64,000 nt of DNA from Chlamydoabsidia padenii (taxonomy: Eukaryota; Mucoromycota; Mucoromycetes; Mucorales; Cunninghamellaceae): NCBI GenBank assembly GCA_025330725.1, contig JAIWND010000004.1, positions 248,001 through 312,000 of the forward strand, given 5' to 3'. Positions within the stretch are counted from its first letter, which is position 1. Each line of letters starts with the position of its first letter. The translations under genes were made by a program, and so were the position numbers. The notes under the pieces are model-generated. The model was not told where the DNA came from. It made no database searches and worked only from the letters and a program-made list of their open reading frames with translations. Positions 59,500-64,000 of the stretch are shown in pieces.

Positions 59500-60178
59500 T
59501 ATTTTACAGCCCCGCTTACCATCCCCTTGAATCTTGAGAGAGCTTTACTGCCTTAATGGACAAGTGATGCTAATGACAAAAGTGACCATGTGCATTCCTC
59601 AGCCTATTTCCAACAAAGTTTACATAACGGCTATTGTATCACGTCCACTGCATGGAGCAGTATAGCCTCAAGATCGTTTTACCCTGACTTTTGTGAAAAA
59701 AAAGTAGCAGAATGAAAATTGACACACAAGACAAAACATATTTCAAAACCCGCTTACTGTCGCCTGGAATCTTAAGAAAGCTCTACTGTCTTAATGAACA
59801 ACTGATGCTAATGACAAAAGTGTCCATAAGCATTCCTTAGCCTATTTCCAACAAAGTTTATATAATGGCCAATGTACCAAGTCCACTGTATGGAGCAGTA
59901 TAGCCTCAAGATCGTTTTACCCTGACTTTTGTGAAAAAAAAAGTAGCAGAATGAAAATTGACACACAAGACAAAACATATTTCAAAACCCGCTTACTGTC
60001 GCCTGGAATCTTAAGAAAGCTCTACTGTCTTAATGAACAACTGATGCTAATGACAAAAGTGGCGATGTAGACATTATAGCCTATTTCCAACAAAGTTTAC
60101 GTAATGGTTATTGTACCAAGTACTTTGCATGGAGCAGTATATCCTAAAGATTGTTTTACCCTGACTTACGTAAAAATA
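59500..60178. repeat. 239-bp tandem repeat, about 2.9 copies
   Basis: Three tandem units start near 59511, 59749 and 59988, separated by 238 and 239 bp. Units share CCCGCTTAC, a long GATGCTAATGACAAAAGTG block, CCTATTTCCAACAAAGTTTA, ATGGAGCAGTAT and CCCTGACTT. The last 80 bp of units 1 and 2 (GTAGCAGAATGAAAATTGACA onward) are almost identical, so the duplication is recent there. Units 2 and 3 each begin with a TTCAAAACCCGC element (59742-59753 and 59981-59992). No conserved open frame is visible in the unit. Confidence 0.9.
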
Positions 60179-60530
60179 TTATTTTTTTTTCATGCGATTT
60201 ATCGGTACTCATTTTCAATCATGACTGGGTTTCAAATTACGTGATTTCTGGGGTAAGTGTAAGACAAACATACTACAATTGATAAGAGTCGTATCACTGC
60301 TTCAACCAATGCAAAGATTGCAAAGAAGATCAAAAAGTGCGCTTTGCGAGTTTATTAATGCATAAATGGGGAACAATTACAATTTATATAAGCTACATAT
60401 CATGCCAGAAGTATTATCAAGTCCATAAGTGGGAAGGGAATAAAGACACTAAAAAGGGGGGAAGGAAAGGAATGGGTAAATGAATGAGAAGGGGAATTAT
60501 GTATACTAAAAAAAAAAAAAGCTACTCTAA
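60179..60530. other. 3' flank of the Opi1-type gene
   Basis: AT-rich sequence with T runs (60181-60190) and no supported frame; the poly(A) region of the minus-strand Opi1-type gene lies here. Confidence 0.5.
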
Positions 60531-62300
60531 TCAGTTGGTTTCCATGGGTGTATCTCCATGTTGTTCAATTCTTGAATCCATTATAACATCACCAGATGAT
60601 GAGCGACGAGTGGTAGTGGAAGATTGACGAGTGACACCCACCGAATGTAATCTATCCAACCAAAGATCAGCACGAGTAGCAGTATCAGAGAATACAGTCG
60701 AGACAGATTGAAGCATTTCCACCGATTCACAACCAAAGTTTAACAGTTTGATTGATGTTTCTTGTAGTTGAGGAGACAGGGAAGGTGATGAGATGGGAGT
60801 GTCGGCTGTGTTGGAAGTCGTCGAATTCAAGAGTGCCCACCGGCTGGGTAAAGCCAAAATAAAAGCTCGTACACTAGCCTTGGCTTGTTCGGGAAGACCA
60901 GTACCTGCATATTTGCTGATTACATCCACTACCTTTCGTAATGTCTCGATCACTTCTTTTTTGATCGCTGCCAATGTGCCTGCAGGATTGCTGTTGTTAG
61001 TTGTAACTGCTTTAGATGGGCCGGTAGCAAGTGAGACCAAGAGGTTTCGAAGTAGATGCATTTGCTGTTCGATATGTTGTGTTGCATACTAATATATAAA
61101 TTAACAAGTTTAGTACATACCAGTCATGCGATTATAGTGTGTTTCCTTACCTGTAACCAAGAAAGACAGTATTTTAAACACTTCATGCTTTCTTCGCTAA
61201 TGACCGCCGCGGTCGTCCCAGCTGCAGATCCAGCATGGACCACGAGTTGCTTCCATCGACTTTTGGAAGGAACAGCAGTGTTATTAGGATGATGATGGTG
61301 ATGTCGATGATGAATTGTTGTCGTTGATTTTGCTGCAAGGGTGTAAGGACGGTGAGGAGAAGTTGATCGGGAGGCTGATCTTGAGACTATAAAAGAAGTT
61401 GAAGGTCAGATCAGCCAAATCAGTATCGCTGACACTACTTACGTAAGGAATCGTCCCGGGAAAGTTGTTGTTTGCGCCTATGACTTGTTTCCAATGGATG
61501 AGGAGAATCACTTAAAGAGGTATTGGCCAAAGCAGTGGTAGCAGCAATAGTGAGGTCATCTTCATAACGGTTCTTTATACAATAAATAGATAAAACAAGT
61601 AAAGCATTTTTAATGTGTTTCATGAATCCGATTTTTTTTTTCTTTTTTTGTTGGGGCTAGTCTGTTTTTAGGTACCTGAGGAGTGTGGTCTGGCTGACGA
61701 CCAAATTTACCATAGATGGGCGACGCAATGGATTCCACCATTTCAGCACCATATTTGACAACAGGACTTGAGGCCTTGGAAGATTCATATACCCTTAAAG
61801 CAGAATGCACCAATGGATGATTAGAAACTCGACGTATGAAGTATGGTTGAGAAGTGGAATCGGCAGGTGCTGTATAAGTATGTCTGTTTTCGTCGTCAAG
61901 TGTAGAGTCACTGGAGAAGGAGTGTCGAGCTGAGGGTTGGCCTGATCCTCCAATTGGTGGTGGTGTTACTAGAGCTGGTGAACTGGGTGTGGTTGAAGGA
62001 GCCGACATTGTTGAGATGGGTGGAAGAATAATAGGTGGCATCTTTGTGGTTTTCCCTACATCGCATAAAAAGAGAGAGAAACTGATTTCAATAAAGACTC
62101 CAATCATGTGTGAGTCAGTACTTACTATATGCCATGCTATCTAATGCTTCAGCAGCCATTCGTACTTCAGGGTCAGTTTGTTCCATATGTCTTGAAGGTG
62201 TATGATTCTGTCCTGGTTGTTGTTGTTGTTGGTATAATCGGTCGTCTTCGTCTTCGCTGTTGTTACAGATTTGTGTGATTGACATTGGCGATCTGGACAT
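60531..62300 (-). CDS. OPI1: Opi1-type transcriptional repressor of phospholipid genes
   Basis: Opi1 represses INO1 and phospholipid genes and senses phosphatidic acid at the ER. Five exons: complement of 62126-62300, 61676-62055, 61443-61572, 61151-61386 and 60531-61088; 492 residues. Hallmarks: MAAEALDSMAY near residue 50, RRVSNHPLVHSALRVYESSK and VVKYGAEMVESIASPIYGKF (residues about 125-165), then WKQLVVHAGSAAGTTAAVISEESMKCLKYCLSWLQ and AIKKEVIETLRKVVDVISKYA with SVRAFILALPSRW near the C-terminus. The third exon uses an AAG acceptor. No perfect FFAT motif is evident upstream, so ER tethering through Scs2 is uncertain. The ATG at 62300 is preferred; a longer frame passes through a poly-Lys tract and is unlikely. 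Confidence 0.9.
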
Positions 62301-63783
62301 TATAGGTATTCCGTTGTTTGTAAGTCTACTATAAGAAGAAGAAGACAAAGGTATAAAATAAAATAAAAAATGTTGGGAAGAGGAAGGAAGAAAAGATTTA
62401 AAGCTTTTTTTTTTTTTCTTTTTTTTTTTTTTGGAAATTTCAACATCCGCTTTCACGTGTGGAACCATGACCCACCCCAGACTTTCCTTTTTTCAATGGC
62501 GCATTGTAGGAATGGAGTGGGGTAAGGCTCCATCTAAAAAAGTCATCTTTTCCGTGTCTGTGCCAGCTAATCCGTTAGCTTAACATAAAGTCATCATACC
62601 ACCATCCATTCCATGTTTCAAAGAATAAAGTTTATCAAGTTTATTATCATATCATATGCACCCTCCATGGTTCACTTGACAACGATATCATGATCCATCG
62701 TTATACAAACTATACTATGTAACTAATCTAGATTTTAAAAAGCAAAGACCACCACTATAAGCATCACAAAAGAAGCGATAAAGTGAGTACCTTACCTTCA
62801 ATCAACTTTTCCACAAATCCGCTTTTTACCTTCGTTCCCTTATACTACTGTATGTAGGGCATATATGTAGATCATATCCACGTGATAAGTGCTGCCATTA
62901 TTAAGGTCCATTGACTTGTGTATATTGTACGAGACCCAATTTATACCCATCATCGAATCTATCCACCTGTCTTTCTTTGATCATCCTATAAACTTGTTGA
63001 TTCCAGGTTCCAAGATACGCATTTTAAGGTCGGCCGTATTATCCACTACAAGTGATAAGAAAAAAAAAAAAAAAGTCAATTGGCTTTATTGGTCTCAACC
63101 AGTTATTATTGTAATACTTACTGCAATAAGATTCCACCTAGATGACAAGCTTGTGCTATGATGCTATTGAGAGAGATAATATTGAGCACCATTGTTTGTC
63201 GCTTTTCAGGTGAGTAATTAGCAAGTGGCACGTTGTAATCAGGTCATTCTATATGGTCAGACATGTTCGTTGTCTAGAGTTTATAAAACTAAAAAGTTAA
63301 AGTGCAAGTACTAATACCTAACAAATCCACCCACTTGCTGCGTTGTATGTAACTTACCGTCCTGTATGTGAAGAATGTATATACTACAATGTTGGTGAAG
63401 TAACATTACTGGTCAAGGAAGAAAAGAAAAAATGGGGAAACAAGAATCCGATTTATAAAGTACATTTTTAAATGCCGCCGACCTGAAAAACATCAGAATA
63501 GAAACACTCTAGTGAACTTTTTAAAGGTTTACCAACGACTAGCAGTATTATAACACTTGTTTAAGTAGATTAGATTCAGATAGAATTAAAACATTGGGGT
63601 ACCCATGATGAGACCGAATAGTATAGAGTTGGGCACTACCGGCATACTTGCCGTTGCGTCAAAAAAAAAAGAAACGATATGCGGGATTTAAAAAATGGAT
63701 CTTAAAAAAGGGAATCCTCCCCCTTTTTCTTTTCTTCCCTTCTTTTGTCTACTCTCTCTCTCTCTCTCTCTTCAAACTAAACA
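62301..63783. other. Divergent intergenic region between Opi1-type and PXMP4-like genes
   Basis: The left edge is T/A-rich with a TTTCAACATCCGC variant at about 62438-62450. The right edge holds GCGGGATTTAAA at 63681-63692 and a CT repeat (63754-63770) in the leader of the PXMP4-like gene. Between about 62500 and 63400 no gene is supported. Confidence 0.5.
63681..63692 (-). promoter_or_regulatory. GCGGGATTTAAA element upstream of the PXMP4-like gene
   Basis: Perfect reverse copy of TTNAAATCCCGC, 92 bp before the ATG at 63784. Confidence 0.6.
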
Positions 63784-63929
63784 ATGGATGCCATCACACA
63801 ACTTATTCTTGATCCAAAATATCATGATCTTCTCAGCATCGTAAAAGGGTTTCGAAACGGTGTTGTTTATGGTGCCAAAGTCCGGTTTCCCCATGCTCTG
63901 GTGATGACTTTCTTATTCAAGACTGGATC
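63784..63929 (+). CDS. PXMP4/PMP24-like peroxisomal membrane protein (5' part only)
   Basis: First exon, 48 codons plus two bases, ending at a GTAAGT donor; the rest is outside the window. It encodes a signature of the PXMP4 (PMP24) family of Tim17-like peroxisomal membrane proteins: IVKGFRNGVVYGAKVRFPHA then LVMTFLFKTGS, nearly identical in pattern to the human protein. The ATG follows a CT-rich leader typical of this window. The role of PXMP4 proteins is poorly known. Confidence 0.9.
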
Positions 63930-64000
63930 GTAAGTGATAACAATCAATTATTGCCCTGACCATTATAAATCGACTTTTTTTTTTAATTTTTATTTTCTTC

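Noticed and set aside
59500..60178. CRISPR-like or transposon-end explanation for the 239-bp repeat
   Set aside because: Units are directly adjacent with no spacers, there are no terminal inverted repeats, and no transposase frame is nearby.
62301..62468. Extended N-terminus for the Opi1-type protein from an ATG at 62468
   Set aside because: It would read through a poly-Lys tract from a homopolymer run; the ATG at 62300 gives a cleaner start.

Overview
The window looks like a stretch of nuclear genome from an early-diverging, filamentous fungus, most likely a member of the Mucoromycota (Mucorales-like). The reasons are AT-rich, gene-dense DNA on both strands, many short GT-AG introns (mostly about 50-100 nt) and short spacers. 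The gene set is fungal: a velvet regulator, an Opi1 regulator, a Uds1 septation protein, a Yap-type bZIP factor, a Crh-like GH16 enzyme, UreD, and an Erf2-type palmitoyltransferase. The taxon is inferred from gene content, not from a marker search. No tRNA, rRNA, transposon or CRISPR array was recognised.

Layout, left to right. 1-9 kb: a Nam8/TIA-1-type three-RRM protein (3' end off the window), a UTP16/Bud21-like protein divergent from UreD, and an Erf2-like DHHC palmitoyltransferase. 9.5-20 kb (all +): a secreted GH16 protein, a PH-domain protein, a Ded1-type DEAD-box helicase and a Gbp2/Hrb1-like SR/RRM protein. 19.8-31 kb: RNase H2 subunit C divergent from a DUF1295 membrane protein, a WD40 protein, a velvet protein, a membrane protein of unknown function and the PP2A activator PTPA. 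31.2-33 kb: three tandem tiny genes encoding 22-24-residue peptides that all begin MGCC. 33.2-45 kb: an alpha/beta hydrolase, a bZIP factor, a CBS-repeat protein, an Nrg1-like zinc finger, a FEN1/XPG-family nuclease divergent from SmD1, and a PB1-like plus C2H2 protein. 45-54 kb: a Ste20-like kinase, a small acidic hypothetical, prohibitin-2 and an MFS sugar transporter. 54-64 kb: a Uds1 coiled-coil protein, a spartin/senescence-domain-like protein, a 239-bp tandem repeat, an Opi1-type regulator and the first exon of a PXMP4-like peroxisomal protein.

Most genes are unrelated housekeeping functions and do not form a pathway. RNA metabolism (Nam8-like, Ded1, Gbp2-like, SmD1, UTP16-like, RNase H2C) and signalling/transcription (velvet, bZIP, two zinc fingers, Opi1, Ste20 kinase, PTPA, CBS) are well represented. 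Gene models were rebuilt by hand from canonical splice sites with phase checks; exon coordinates are in each entry.

Two things stand out as possibly undescribed. One is the tandem family of MGCC micropeptide genes, predicted to be N-myristoylated and palmitoylated, with duplicated promoters and poly(A) regions. The other is a recurring bipartite promoter element, TTNAAATCCCGC in either orientation, found about 65-160 bp upstream of the start codons of at least eleven genes here.
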